Source: Colletotrichum lupini (lineage: Eukaryota; Ascomycota; Sordariomycetes; Glomerellales; Glomerellaceae). From it: a DNA stretch of 64,000 nucleotides. Below the pieces are notes generated by a model that saw only the letters and a list, made by a program, of their open reading frames with translations, did not search any database and was not told where the DNA came from. Of the stretch, positions 11,930 to 24,766 are shown piece by piece. Position numbers and translations under genes: made by a program. The stretch lies in assembly GCF_023278565.1 (NCBI RefSeq), contig NC_064679.1:2790001-2854000 (forward strand), written 5' to 3'. Position 1 is the first letter of the stretch. The number at the start of each line of letters is the position of its first letter.

Positions 11930-13873
11930 TTAAACCTCGTTACTCGGGTACGCAACCTTGGTCGTGGCCGCAAACTCCTCCTTGATACTCCTCAAGCTCA
12001 CAAACCGGCTCAGCAAGTTCTGGCTGCCCGCCTTGTCGTTCGTCCCGCTCGCCCGGCCGCCGCCAAACGGCTGCTGGCCCACCACGGCGCCCGTGCTCTT
12101 GCAGTTGATGTAAAAGTTGCCCGCCGCGTTGCGCAGCTTCTCCTCCGCCACCACCACCGCGGCGCGGTCCTGCGCGAACACGGCGCCCGTGAGGCCGTAC
12201 TCGCCCGTGCCGTCAATCAGCTCGCACACGTTGGCAAAGGCGTCCGCTGGTGCCGAGGCGTCGTCGTAGGTGTGGATGACGAGCACGGGACCGAAGAGCT
12301 CGGTGCTCAGGAGCTTGTGGTTCGCATCCGTGGTGTGGTAGATTGTCGGGTGGACAAAGTAGCCCTTTGACGAATCGTACTTGCCGCCCGCAACGAGCTC
12401 GAGAGACGAATCGCTCTTGGCAGCATCAATGACACCCGACAGCTTCTTGAACGAGGCGTCGTGAATGACGGGGCCCATGAAGTTGCCGTGGTCCGTCGGG
12501 TCACCAATCTTGATCTTGTTCACCTCGGCAATGAGACCCTCCTTGAACTGCGGCCACAGCGACTTGGGAACGTACGCCCTCGATGTGGCGCTGCACTTTT
12601 GGCCCTGGAACTCGAATGCGCCACGGATGGTCTGCTTCACGGCGTTGTCGACGTCGGCGCTCGGGTGGACAAGGTGGAAGTTCTTGCCGCCCGTTTCACC
12701 GACGATACGCGGGTACGATGCGTACCGGCCCTCGGCAACGCCCTGGCCGATGGCGCCGTACAGCTTGCGGAAGATAGCAGTGCTTCCAGTGTAGTGGAGG
12801 GACGCGAATTTCTTGTGCGACAGCACCTGGTTCGTAATCTCCTCGGGGTTGCCGGGCACGAACTGAATGACATCACGGGGCAGGCCGGCCTCGAGGAGGA
12901 TGTTGTAGACGAGCCAGTTGGAGGCAATGGCAAAGTCACTCGGTTTCCAGACGACGACGTTGCCGAGCAGCGCGGGGGCACCGGGGAGGTTACCAGCGAT
13001 AGCGGTGAAGTTGAAGGGGCTGACGGCGTAGACAAAGCCCTCGAGGGCCCTGTACTCTACGCGGTTCCAGACGCCGGGGCTGTTGTGCTGCGGCTGCTGG
13101 GCGTAGAGCTCCTCGGCGTACTGAACGTTGAAACGCAGGAAGTCGGCCAGCTCGGCCGCGGCGTCGATCTCGGCTTGCCACGCGTTCTTGCCCTGGCCGA
13201 TCATGGTGGCGGCCATGATGTCGTAGCGGTATTTGGTGGCGATGAGGTCGGCGGCCTTGAGGAAAATGGCGGCGCGGTCGGCAAAGGGGAGGGACTCCCA
13301 GGCGGGCTTGGCTGCGAGAGCCGAGTCGATTGCCTTTGTGACGTCGGAGGGCGAGGCCTGGTGATATGTTGCTACGGTGGTGTTGTGGTCGGCGGGGTTG
13401 AGCTGCTTTCTGGTGTCGCCCGTCAAGATCTAGGGGACATTATCAGCTTTACATGGTCGGATTGAGAGCTGTGTAGATGTGTAGGCTCGACTTACCTCTT
13501 TACCGCCAACAACGATTGGCACCTCCAAAGGCAGCTTGCTCTGAAGGGTCTTTACTGCGGCATCCAAGCCTTCACGCTGGGCGGAGCCCTTGGCATAGTG
13601 GTGCTGTGATAATTGTCAGTCAAGCGCCTCCTCACCAAGCTCCCTCACCAAGCTTTATCCGGCGTTGTAACCTACGTTGGGCTCGTTGGAGATCTTGGGG
13701 ATCTTAAAGGCAGCAAACGTCGCCATTCTGGTGGATGTCCTCGTCGCAGGAGCGGACAGGCGTGTTGTGAGTCTGGTGGTCGGAACTGCAGAGACGCTGC
13801 GTCCAAGGGATGTGATGCGGGAAGAGCTTCGAAGCTGGGAGTTGAGAAGCCCAGTTGCTCGCGTGGACGCCAT
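11930..13873 (-). CDS. PUT2: Delta-1-pyrroline-5-carboxylate dehydrogenase, mitochondrial, 601 aa
   Basis: Second enzyme of proline catabolism: oxidises pyrroline-5-carboxylate/glutamate semialdehyde to glutamate with NAD+ in the mitochondrial matrix (prnC in Aspergillus, PUT2 in yeast). Exons 13676-13873, 13496-13603 and 11930-13429 are all phase 0 and join in frame. The first about 60 residues are rich in Arg, Ser and Thr, as in a mitochondrial presequence, and precede MATFAAFKIPKISNEPN. The aldehyde dehydrogenase domain shows the Glu of VGETGGKNFHLVHPS and the catalytic Cys of GQKCSATSRAYVP. Also present are the nucleotide-binding VVWKPSDFAIASN and the C-terminal NCKSTGAVVGQQPFGGGRAS typical of P5CDH. 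Length is normal for the fungal family. No prn-cluster neighbours (proline oxidase, permease, PrnA) are in the window. Confidence 0.96.
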
Positions 13874-14996
13874 GATGGGCAGATATGACAGCTTGGTGCT
13901 GTGCTGTGTGAACAGTCTCTCTATCGGATCGGACGTGACGGGATGGCGAGGCACACACACGCAGAACAAGTGATGAGCTGTGAGCGATGTGTTGTATGGG
14001 TGATGGGCAATTGGTTCGCAGAAGACGGGAGAGCAGGTTACACTCGGGGAAGAAGAGAGCAAACGGCGAACCGACTGGCTATTAAGTTTTTTGTAACGTC
14101 AGGAAACGTAATGGGAAAAGAATTTGGACGAGTCGTGAGACACGGAAATTGTTCCCTGCCACTTTCTGCCTACAGATATTGTACCTTCCCAGCAACCACC
14201 AGGCACTTGTGAACGTCGGGTGGGCGCGGGTTAAGAATGCGACGAAGCTGCGCGGGCGGAGAGCTTGTGAGGGGCTGCGGGGGCCCTTGGGGGTGGTGAA
14301 ATCGGGGGTCCCGGTGTCGCTTTGCTCCCGATAAGCATGTCACCAGCACCACCAGCTGCCTATCGCAACCTTGAACAGCTTTGCGGGGAAGACATACAGC
14401 CAATCACAGGTGCCAATTGTGCCCTGACCTTGAACTTTTGGGGTCGAGATAGCAGTGCCGCGGCGGAGTTGATCGGCTCAGTGGGCCCGAATAGATAGAG
14501 GCAATCAGCTCTCCCGATCCCGATCCCCCAAAGTCGGGATCGGATGGCTGTTCCGACATGGAGACCTTTCGTGTACACATGTCCTATCACAGTCCAAAGG
14601 GGTTGGTTACAGAAACGAATTACAGAAACGAATTACAGAAACGAATTACAGAAACGAATTACAGCAATAAAGAAAGCTTTGCAATCCAGGTATCGACCTA
14701 ATGGTTCCGTAGTCGGCCGAGCCCTCATCATTATTACTTGGTTCTTTGAGATAGTAAACAAGATTATCAAAACACAGCAAAGGTCGAGCTCCCCCAGATG
14801 CACCCGCAAGACTTGTACATCCGTCTTCTCCCTTTCCTTTTAGCTCCTTCGCTTCATGGGTATAACATAACGTAATGCAACCAACAACGCATCGGATGGT
14901 GTCTCCGACAACCGATGCAACAATGCTAGCCAACGTCGAGCGTCGATCATCAACCATCTCTTCCCTTCACCACCGTCAAGTTTGAACAGAGCCTCT
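13874..14996. other. Intergenic with a short tandem repeat
   Basis: Promoter side of the P5C dehydrogenase gene and 3' side of the PhoD-like gene. No convincing coding frame was found. It contains four copies of a 13-base unit (see the repeat at 14609). Confidence 0.5.
14609..14660. repeat. 13-base tandem repeat, four copies
   Basis: Four exact consecutive copies of acagaaacgaatt, followed by a degenerate partial copy (acagcaa). It is non-coding and lies about 340 bases beyond the stop of the PhoD-like gene. Confidence 0.9.
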
Positions 14997-17846
14997 TTAC
15001 TCGCCCTGTCCATTCTCGCGCTCCTGTGCAGGGAAGGGCTCAACCGGCACCGGCTGGCTGGTGTACTTGAGCTGGGGAACAGTGACACCGTAACCCTCCG
15101 TGAGACCCTCACGGTTGTGCTGGTCGATCTCGACGCGGATGCAAATGTCCAAGCTACCATCGTTGCCGGTGCCGTGCTGCTTTCCGGCTGCCTTGTGCTT
15201 GGATCCTGACTCCACCTCACCGACATGGAGAAAATCGTGTCCACCCTTGCCGGAAATCACTGACCGCGTATCACCGTTCGTCGGCGCAGCCAGTCCATTG
15301 TTGGGCGAGTTCTCGGTGAGAATGGCAAAGTTCCGGCTCGGCATAGTCACATGGTTGGAGTTGGACGTCTTGCTCGAATCGCCGGGGTCCTTGTCAAAGA
15401 ACTTGAGCAGCGTCTCGTCCGTATCGTGGTTCAGGTGATGGATCTTGTTTCTCCTGGCCAGCAAGTTGGCAATCGCTGCTGGCGGTGGCTTGTTGGTAAT
15501 GGCAGAAGACACCACGTTAGCCATGTAGCGGTGGTCGTTCTCCGAAGCAATGTTCAGCTTAGGATGCGAGTAGAATCGGCCCATAGCCGCCAAGTGCACA
15601 TCGCCGCCCAAGATGGTGATACGGACTGAGAACTCTGACGAGATGGCCTGGAGCCTCTCAACGAGAGCGTTGCGCTCCTTCTTGTGAGTTCTGGCCGTGT
15701 AATGGTCGTCAAGGTCGTCGAGCAAATCGACGCTGCCGTCAAAGTGGTTGAAAACACCACCGGCTGATATTGTCAGTAAGCCAAGACTCGTTCTGTCTCC
15801 TCATTGTACACTTACCGAGACCGAATCTCCGGTTGAGGAACTTCACAGGACCCATGATGGGGCTGCGGAAGACGTTCTCAAGCCATGTCAGGCGCTGGAA
15901 CGCAGTCAGTCTCTGCAAAGACATCTCACAGGCCAACTTTACTTACAGGATACGCAATTGGGATTCCCAGCAGAAGGATCAAGTGCTTGAATGGGCGTCC
16001 AGACTCCTGAGCGCCCTTGAGCTCTTGTCTGAGGCGACTGAAGATCAAGTCATATGTCTCTGGGTAATTGATTTGATGGCGTGTGCGCTGTGAAACGTTA
16101 TTAGTATGTTGACTTCCAGTGCATGTTCCTCAGTGTTCTTACCTCAGTCCGAGCATCAATACCAAGGAAGGCAATACGTGCGCCAAGCCGGGCGAACATG
16201 TTATGTGAGTGTTCAGCGACATAGGGCTGGAATTCTGGTTAGCCGTGCTTCCAGGAAGAGTCTGTACCGATGACTTACACCAGGTTGCTTGCCAACAATG
16301 TAGCTGGGATCCGACTTAGCCGGCGCAACGTAGGTATCCATGAGTTGGTTGGGGTCAAGTCCTTGGTTCTCGGCCGTTGTGGTGTGGTCTATCCGTGGAT
16401 TAGCCCGAATTCCTTCGCCATCAACTAGAAACGTACCCGAGGTGTAAGTGGACGGTGGCGGAGGGAGGTGATGCTGGAACAGCATGTAGTACTTGTGGGC
16501 AGTTCCACCAATACCCCTGAACACATCGCATCGCATGAAATCGTCAACATAGGAACCGAATCCGTCAATGATCTAGGTTGTCCGGTCAGAACATCGTACG
16601 CCATTATCTTCGAGCTTCAACGTACATCATGATCATCCCAGATGTTGAGCTGCGCAATCTGGGCATTGGCAGTCGCAAATGGCTCTGTAGAGTACCTGTT
16701 GACAATGTTAGCTCTCGACACCGTCATGTTTTCCCCTGGCCATGCACATACCAACGGATGTAGTTCTTCAGGTAGTAATCGTCACAAGCCTGGCGAAGCT
16801 TCTCGGGAAAGGGGAAGTGTCTGCGCTTCTTGGGGTTCGAGATCTCGGTCCATTCGCGCAGAGGTCCGTCGACCCGAATTCCATCGTTGTAGATCTGGTC
16901 GCCTCCTCCGAGCCTATGCGCAAGTCAGAAAAAGCGACCTCGTACTAAGCAGGCCAAGACATTGGACTCACATGACGTGGAATGGTCGCTCTTTGTGGTG
17001 TCGGTTCACATCGTTCCACAAGGCGGGGCCGCTCCAGGCGTCTTCATCAGTGCCCACGCTGAATCCGTTGCAAGAATGGAACATGATGCGCATCGACTCG
17101 TTGATGGCCGGGACGAAGAAGTGGTAGCGATCAGGCCGGATGTTGCCAGCCGAGAATCGCATATCGGGGATCGAATACTCCCACTTGGCCTCCGTTTGGC
17201 TGAGGGGTAGTGACAGGTCGAAGGCCCAGAAAGTGTTGCGAGGGTCAGAGTAGAGACATTGACCTTGGGTCTCTGAGCCACTGGTGCCCGCGCCATTGGC
17301 TGCGCTGGAAACCTCGCCATTGAAAGCACCGTTGGAGCCGTTGACACCGTTCGTCTCCGTAGAGGCGTACTGGCCATTCACTGCGTTCGCAGGGTGCAGA
17401 ACCAAGTGCGGTGCGAAGCTCTGAGTCTTACCACCGCCCTTTGTGACAATCAAGACACTTCCGTACCACTTGTTCTCGTCCATCCTGCGGTAGTTGAGCA
17501 GCGGACCGCAGATGATCTCCCGGCCGTCGGGGGGGTCTTGCTCGTGGGCGTGGGTCGCCGCCGCGCGAGGCTCCTCCTGGCCAGCGGCCTCACCAGCAGC
17601 AACCATGATGGGCTTGAAGTTGGGCGGAGCATTGGGGTTCTCGGGCTCGACGCGGTCGCGATTCAGAAAGTCGGCCAGGTCGTTGGTGGTTCCTCGTTCT
17701 TGGGGGTCGCGGGGTTGTGCGTGGCTGTGAGCACCGGCGGCATGGCGGAGGAAAGCTGAGCTCTCCTGGTGACGCCATCTGTTGGCCGAGGCATGGGGGT
17801 TGTGCTCGATGTCATCGAGGGCTTCTCCGTGGGGATGTGAAGCCAT
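14997..17846 (-). CDS. PhoD-like metallophosphohydrolase, 807 aa
   Basis: Nine exons join in frame: 16972-17846, 16752-16913, 16626-16695, 16437-16572, 16279-16388, 16143-16226, 15947-16087, 15816-15894 and 14997-15763. The metal-site motifs of the PhoD/metallophosphatase fold are in order: GGGDQIYNDG, then LNIWDDHDIIDGFGSY, then ITILGGDVHLAAMG. Residues before the domain include an Asn/Gly-rich linker (around 17280-17390) and a conserved CLYSDPRNTFWAFDL segment. The C-terminal region reads like a C2-like or lipid-binding tail (ICIRVEIDQHNREG), but this is a guess. No signal peptide or transmembrane span is seen, so a cytosolic or peripheral-membrane protein is likely. Fungal homologues are annotated as PhoD-like phosphatase; the natural substrate is not known to me. 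Confidence 0.9.
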
Positions 17847-20800
17847 GTCTGCGATTCTGTGATGAATTTGTGATTTTGGTTTCGTCTTTGCCTGTGAGCA
17901 GAACAGAACAGTCAGATCATGGAAACAGAATGACCAAGAAACATCACTGGGCAACGGTGGCTCCTTACAATGTCTCAGCGCAAATGAGACTGGCAGGGTC
18001 CAGTTTGCGCGCGCCGGCCAGCTCTCAAGAAGCCCAGAGGGTCTCAAGATTTGTTGTTTTACGAACTGAGAGCTCGAAGGGAGGGTATCAACGGCCGGGT
18101 ATCTGGTGTTGCGACGCCAAACAAAGACGGTAGCTCGAAGGAAGCTTGAAGAGAAGGGGGAAAGGTGAAAGATGGGAAGGGGGAAAAGCAGGAAGATTAA
18201 ACGGAGAGAGGGTGTTGTCGGAATCCCACCAAATCACACGAGAAAAGTGTGTTGTGTTGGATTGGATGCGCTGCTGGGCCAAGGTAGCGCAGAGTGACGC
18301 GAGCTAGGAATTAAAGTGGCAGGGATTATCGGCGGTGGTGGGGAGAGTCCACTACGCAACCGCTGTGGGCAACGTCCTGGTCTGAGGTGAGCTGCTGCGC
18401 TACAGCTGGAAACTCGAGCTAGGGAGGTCCAGGTTCGGTATGAAGCCGCCCAGGCTGCCCTGTTCGTTCGTGCTGCGAGCTGCAGCAGGGTGAAAGGTGG
18501 ACCGGGGGCGGTTTCTAGGGGTGAACCTGGGACGGACAGTACAGTCGGACTGGGTCCAAGGAGAGGCCGTCATGGAGTTTTGCGACACTCTAGGACAGAC
18601 TCGATAGAGAAGGACACTTTGTGATGGTTGTTCTTGGTGGCGCTGTCAGTGGTGTTGCACGAGTGCTGGCTTCTTTGTTGTGGCGATGGCCAACTTTCTG
18701 GCTGTCATCGACAAGTGTTCGCCCCCAAGCACAATGCCATACTTGTATTCACAACTATCTACCAGGTGGATATGGTAAAGTAGGTACCTTTGAAGGCGGC
18801 CTCCGAGATTCCCCTTGGTTTGTATCCCTCGAATTGAAGAGACCAGCGCCAGGAGGACCGGGCCTTCACCTCAGTCCAAGTCCGCAATCCTTGCTGCAGC
18901 AAATCAACCCACCTGACTCCATGTAGAGAGACATGCAGTATGCTAATAAGCTAATTCCTGTGTAAGAACCAGGTCCGAGGTCTTTCCATCTGATCCTATT
19001 CGTGTGTGAGTATCCGTAATACTACGCGTAGACCACCTTGCTCTGCATCAACCCACACTACGTAAGTTAGGTAGCTTCCTGCTGCCTTCAAAAATAAAAT
19101 AAAAAGTAAGCAACGACCCGTCTCCTGCCATTGGTTTTGAGGCTTATCGGTTGACAACGTGTTGGCGTTCCATCATCTGTATGCCCCCCGCCTCTTCTCC
19201 CTCGTCCCTCACCTCAAGTCGATTGAATGTGCGCGTTGCGTAGCCTTGGTTTTTGGGATGAGGCGAGGGCCGTGAGTGGTCGGTGACAGCCGGAGAGCAT
19301 TGGAGCGTTGAAGTGTGCGGACGGGCGTTCCCCCAATCTCTCAGCTGCCAAGGTCAAGGTCCTCGTCAGCGATCTGTTTGCTGGCGCGTGTGCATCTTTG
19401 GGGTGGCTCTGGGGTTGGGATGACGATGAGTTAAGTGGCCAGAGCTCCCACAAACGGCCAACCCATGGGCCATACCAGACCAGCTCGCATTGGGCAAACA
19501 CGCCGGTTCCATGCTTGCAGGGCAGCTCCCGGGCAAAAAAAGCCAAAAGGCACCACTTACACATCGCACAATGTAACGCCGACTCTGGCAATGGCTCTCT
19601 GTGTTTCTGTCTTCCTCCAGAGAAGTACGTAGTGCGTGTCGATCAGGAATACATGTGCGCTAAGTGGGTGAACCGATTCGAGAGGTAAAATTTAGCGGCA
19701 TGCAAGGAAGGTGTGCCGGTATGGGAGGCCTGTGAAGAAGGACTGGTCGATGGTTCAACGGGTCAATAAAGGGTTGAACCGTAACAGTAAATAACAACGT
19801 GCCGCGGCAAGCTGCTGCTACCAAGGTTAAGGTAAAGAGAGGCTGATGGAGACTGGCTGGAGCTGGATTGGAGTGAGACTCGACGGGAGTCTGATGGTGT
19901 TGTGATTGAGTGCCACGGGTTTGTTGATTGATACGCCCAAAGTGGCCTGGTCTGGCGGGTTGAAATTGACACCTACGTCAGGACTTGTGGTTCTTTGGAA
20001 ATTGAAACAGGAATGCCCCCACAGGGGCCAAGGCTGAGATGACCCACTCCGCGTCCCTCCCATCCTTGCTTCTCAACTTCTTAGTCCCTGATATCCCTGT
20101 CCTCCGCTGCAGCTCTTGGCCCCCGGTCTTGGTCCGCGGACTCGGCGTGCTGTTTGCCTTATGCCACATCCCGTACAAACGGATTGCCGTTGCCGGTTGA
20201 CTCCTTGGCGGTCCGGTATTTCTTTTCTCTTTTGTGCTGTTCGTGTTCTGTTCGCGGCTGCCCAGCACCGGTGCTCGCAGGCGTCAGACCGCTCCGGACC
20301 CGGCGAGTAAAGCCACCCCCACCGCCGACCGGCTGCAGTCTTGGGCCGGGTCAGGTGGATCCCGTAGGTATTCGTCACGTCGGAGCCGGCGAAACACATC
20401 GTAATCAAACGGGGTCCCAGAGCCAGACGCAATGGCACCACCCGTAATCAGCATCTGCTGAATTGTGACCACCTCATACTGAGAAAATGAGGGGTGATAG
20501 CTGGGGCTGCTGGGCCTCTTACGCCGTCAAGGCTGATGAATGAAGTGTGAAAAAGCAAGACATTTCATGACTCTTGGTTCCGATGAGGTTCGGCAGCTTC
20601 AGGAACCTCTATACCGATGTTTCTTGGGCTTTCCGTGGAACCCAGCTATTTCACAGTCGATAAGTATGTTTCCAAAGTTGGGTTGAAAGTGATTGGTTCC
20701 TCGCTGAAACAATATAATAAAGTAGGGGATGCACGATCGTTGACGGAGACAAGGGCGTGAGTCAGTAGTCAACGACCTTCTGTGAATGAAAATTATATCA

Positions 20801-23013
20801 TCAACGCTCCCGGAGTCTTATCCAAGGCTCCCGATGCCGTCAAGCTCTTGCAGAATTCTTTCCGAGGTTCTCTGATCCGGCATATACACTGTCTGACATT
20901 GGATCTGGTCTCCATGCCCGAGAAGAATAGTTCACCAAGTCTGTCTTCGAACATCAACCTTTCTCTCGGATCGGATCAGCTCAGGGCGTAAAATGGCGAA
21001 GCAAGTAGTCTCGCTACTTGATCTGCCCAGGCCAGTGGTTCTTGCACTGGTCTTCCCCTGTTTGCTACATTTTTATGCAGATTTTGATCCTGCCATGCAG
21101 AATGGCCTTCCCACGATTCACGATGGCCATAGCGGCTCCTCAATGCCCACCAAACTACACACGGTCACAAGGAGTGGCCAAGATGGCATGCCTGGCAGGC
21201 CCTGCAGTTACCGAGCCATCTACGTTGGCCTCATATCGAGGATAATATTCCACACTAGCATCCATACAGTTTCACTAGCTAGGTGCCCTTACCTCTTGAT
21301 CGACTAATTCATATTTGGCGGAAAGCGGGCGTTCTGTGCCGCTATATCATAGAGGCAGGCGACGTATGCCATTGAGGGCAGGACATCTGCAACTTGTGTG
21401 AAGGCCGCCTCTCTATCGAAGACCAAGAAGGCCAAGTTGCCCAATTTTCGAGAATACTCGTATAGAGATGATTACAGAGTCCGGAATTCACACCAACCTC
21501 AAGAATCACGATGAGAGTCATCATCGGGCTTCACTGACTTGAAAGACTAACCTGGGAAAGTTCGAGCTTACAAAGCAACTGCCGAATACCATGTAGACGA
21601 CACAACAACAGGATAGCAGTGCTGTGTCATAAAGCCATTTAATCGTTTAATTTATTTACCTCAACAAGAGATGTTGATCTCGTGAGACGTTCGGGTCGTG
21701 CTCATATCCAGATTGAACCTGAGTGCAGGGAGACAAGCATTCAAGTAGCCGCTACTGATGTAAGCTCGCTTCCAAACAGCCACAACCTCCATAGGTTTTC
21801 ACTTCTTTAATGAAAGTCTAACTGTTGTACTGAAACTCCTGCCTATCCCCCAAGTCAGTATATACATATATATTGCAATATCCTACTCTAAGCACTCCTC
21901 TACCAACGCCACTGCGGTCGCGACTCTCTTAGCGACGGAAGGACGCATAGGATTACCATCTTTTCGTTCATCCTTGACTGGGGAAGGTCACTAATCCTAT
22001 CAGATCAGGGTACAGCATGACCAATAAGTTTAGGTTCTATCTGTAAGAACAACAAATTGACATTTTAGTAGTTGTCATTCCGGCAGTATTCTAGCAGGAA
22101 TACTCGTGGCGTCAATAACAGCCACATTGGGCAGCAACGTTAATATTCCTCTGCAATGATGTAGTTACAGTCCTAGCCAATGCCATTGACACTCGACTTC
22201 CCAGTTATAAAGCCAAGTTTCCTACTTCAAATTTGTACCTTACCTCTTCTTCGTCCCTTCAGGCCTTTAGCTTCTGATCAGCTCTCGTTAAATACCTTCT
22301 CAGACAATGCCGGCCTCTATATATCAATTCATATACTCACTCCTTGCTGCATATGGGTGCCACTTGACTTCAGTATGTCTCAACTTTGGCTGCGTGCTAG
22401 TTGGACTCTTTATAGCCTTCCCAATCTCCTCTTGACCACCCCGACGTTGATAGGTAGTCGATTGAGGAGGTCATCGATGCCCGAAACTCGAAAGGGTACT
22501 TCAACGAAGCCATGGGTCCAAGGTACTGCAAGTAGGTAGCGGGAGTCAATAAATCACACTGGCTTCTATTTCTGTTGTAATTGTACCTACTGACTAAGAT
22601 GTTGCAAGTTGTGTCGAGGAGTACGGTCTTGGTTCACGAGCCGTGTGGAAGATTCACAAGCTACGACATCGCGTTCCCCACTTAGATCGACTCACGACTC
22701 TTGGTGAACCATGATGCCTGCCACTTCTGCCTAAGATCCGTGCTCTTAGGGTATCGTGCCTGAGAAATTCTTCCCTCAAAAATGTCTGTTGGTCGTGATG
22801 TGTCGGAGACCCATCTCGTGTCTTGTGGATACATACCATTCTCGGCCTAGCATTCAACTTATAGAGTTTAATCCGCTGCTTCTGCCTACCAACGCCCCAG
22901 GCTAGAGATGGCTCCTGAAACGGTTCAAAAGGAATTGACAACTCTTCACCTGAGGCAATGTGGTTGAATCGCCAAAGACTCACTGCTCAAAGAGCAAAAA
23001 ACGCGATCTCTCT
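17847..23013. other. 5.2 kb gene-poor stretch
   Basis: No frame with a recognisable domain on either strand. The first few hundred bases should be the promoter of the PhoD-like gene (a pyrimidine-rich leader on its strand near 18120-18200). From about 20500 to 22900 the sequence is more AT-rich than the flanking genes. Scattered 60-125 codon frames overlap one another on both strands and look random. Confidence 0.45.
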
Positions 23014-24132
23014 ATGATACCTCGACACGGATTAGTTATTTTATTACTGAGTGTCTTGTCACTTGCTTCTGCACATTTCGCCTCGTCACGCAACATGTGC
23101 TTAAAATCAAACGACTGTCCGAAACACTTCTGCGAGCACGAATGTCTCTATAATGCAGCGTTAAACGGCAACACGCAACGGCTAGTGGAGCTCATCCTCA
23201 ACGGAGCCGACGTCTCGCAGACATCGATGCCTGGCCGACACCAGCTGATCCACTTCACCGGGCGGCCAGGAAGCGCAGAAGCCATGAAAGCCCTGCTCGA
23301 CGCCGGAGCCGACGCTTCTGCAGCCTCCTACGACGGCCAAACGCCTCTGCATATGGCGGCCGCCGACGGCGGAATCGAGCAAGTGCGAATGCTCATCGGG
23401 GCCGGAACCAACGTCAACGCCCGCACCATGGACGACGAGACCCCGCTGCACCAAGCGGCCAGGGCGGGAGAGGAGGAGATCGCCAAGCTGCTCATCGCTG
23501 CTGGCGCGGACGTCACTGCCAGAGACTGCTACGGACAGTCGCCCCTGCATCATTCTGCTAGTCGCGGCCACCTCGGCGTGGTCCAGGTGCTTCTCGACGC
23601 CGGCGCAGACACGAGCGCCCTCGACAACAAAGGAGACACGGCCGCCCTGCACTCCCTCTCCGACGCGCCGGCCTCGGTCAAGCTCATGATAGAAAAGGGC
23701 GCCGACGTTTCCGTCCGAGGCCAGGGCGGCGACACCCTGCTGCATCGAGCGGCCTCGTTCTCGGCGGAGCTGATAGGACTCTTGCTCGGGGCCGGCGCGG
23801 ACCTCGAGGCGACGGACGACGAAGGAAAGACTCCCCTACACGCCGCAGCTGCGTGGGGGGGCGCCGAACATGTCCGGATCCTGCTTGCGGCCGGGGCTGA
23901 TATGGGTGCGAGGACCAACGACGGCGAGACGGCGCTGCACTTGACGGCGGGGAGCCCGGATGCCCTGTTCCTGGGGTTTGGACATGAGTCTGATGCCAAG
24001 GCTAGGGTTCTCCTTGACGCTGGTATCGATGTGAATGCGAGGACGGTGTCAGGTCAGACAGCTCTTGATCGGGCGAGAGAATGCAATCGCCCGGCGGTTG
24101 CAGAGGTGCTTCTTCATGTAGCAAGTGCATAA
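23014..24132 (+). CDS. Secreted ankyrin repeat protein, 372 aa
   Basis: Single exon. The ATG at 23014 (MIPRHGLVILLLSVLSLASA) gives a standard signal peptide of about 20 residues; the open frame upstream of it lacks another ATG. A cysteine-containing segment follows (MCLKSNDCPKHFCEHEC), then about ten ankyrin repeats to the end with clear consensus pieces such as DGQTPLHMAAADGG, DDETPLHQAARAGEE and EGKTPLHAAAAWGG. No catalytic domain, membrane span or ER-retention signal is visible. Ankyrin repeats bind other proteins; with a signal peptide, this one should enter the secretory pathway. It is strongly GC-rich and intron-free in a more AT-rich, gene-poor setting. It could be a secreted effector-like protein or an acquired gene; both are inference. 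Confidence 0.88.
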   Translation: MIPRHGLVILLLSVLSLASAHFASSRNMCLKSNDCPKHFCEHECLYNAALNGNTQRLVELILNGADVSQTSMPGRHQLIHFTGRPGSAEAMKALLDAGADASAASYDGQTPLHMAAADGGIEQVRMLIGAGTNVNARTMDDETPLHQAARAGEEEIAKLLIAAGADVTARDCYGQSPLHHSASRGHLGVVQVLLDAGADTSALDNKGDTAALHSLSDAPASVKLMIEKGADVSVRGQGGDTLLHRAASFSAELIGLLLGAGADLEATDDEGKTPLHAAAAWGGAEHVRILLAAGADMGARTNDGETALHLTAGSPDALFLGFGHESDAKARVLLDAGIDVNARTVSGQTALDRARECNRPAVAEVLLHVASA

Positions 24133-24766
24133 CCTTGATAGACATGGGACTGGGATTACCTTGACTGTTACTGTACCTGACAATCTGGGTTGATGAACAG
24201 AAGTTGACAGAGTCCTTCTTGTTGCTTAATGGATGAGCCGCTTGAATTCGTATGGTGTTGTTACCTGTGCTGAAGAACACAAGCAAATCTCGCAATGATA
24301 GCTCACGTTATTTCGATGCAGACCGAAATTGCGATTGAAGTTGTGAGAATTGAGAATTATTCGACCTTGGATGACTGGGCACTTCTGCCTGGTGTATTAA
24401 TATTGGATATTGAATGAACCCCGCCAAATTCATGGCCCCCGGAAAGCGCGGCCAATTAAGCACGCGAATTCCCCGCCAGCGCAGCTGGAGCTTACTTGTA
24501 CCTTGACCGGGTTTATTCGACCAATGTAACCCGCGGTGACAGGGCTCTAGCCGTCCGAGACCTCCGAACCCTTGTGTCCCATGTTTCCGTACGGATACCT
24601 TCCATTACCATAGCTTACCTTACTCCGTACCTTCATGTTGACTTTCCTCCACCTCCCGCCCTGACCAACCCTCACTCCGACCACGTAGCACGCGACACAC
24701 CCTCCGATTCGAGAGCCGACAAGACCGCTCGCATACGAACACCACCAGACAATAGATGCAGACGCC
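24133..24766. other. Intergenic
   Basis: Between the 3' end of the ankyrin gene and the PER1 start. Nothing coding seen. The pyrimidine-rich part at about 24600-24760 is a likely PER1 promoter/leader. Confidence 0.5.

Noticed and set aside
12461..13465. 334-codon plus-strand frame
   Set aside because: Antisense shadow of the GC-rich P5C dehydrogenase exon.
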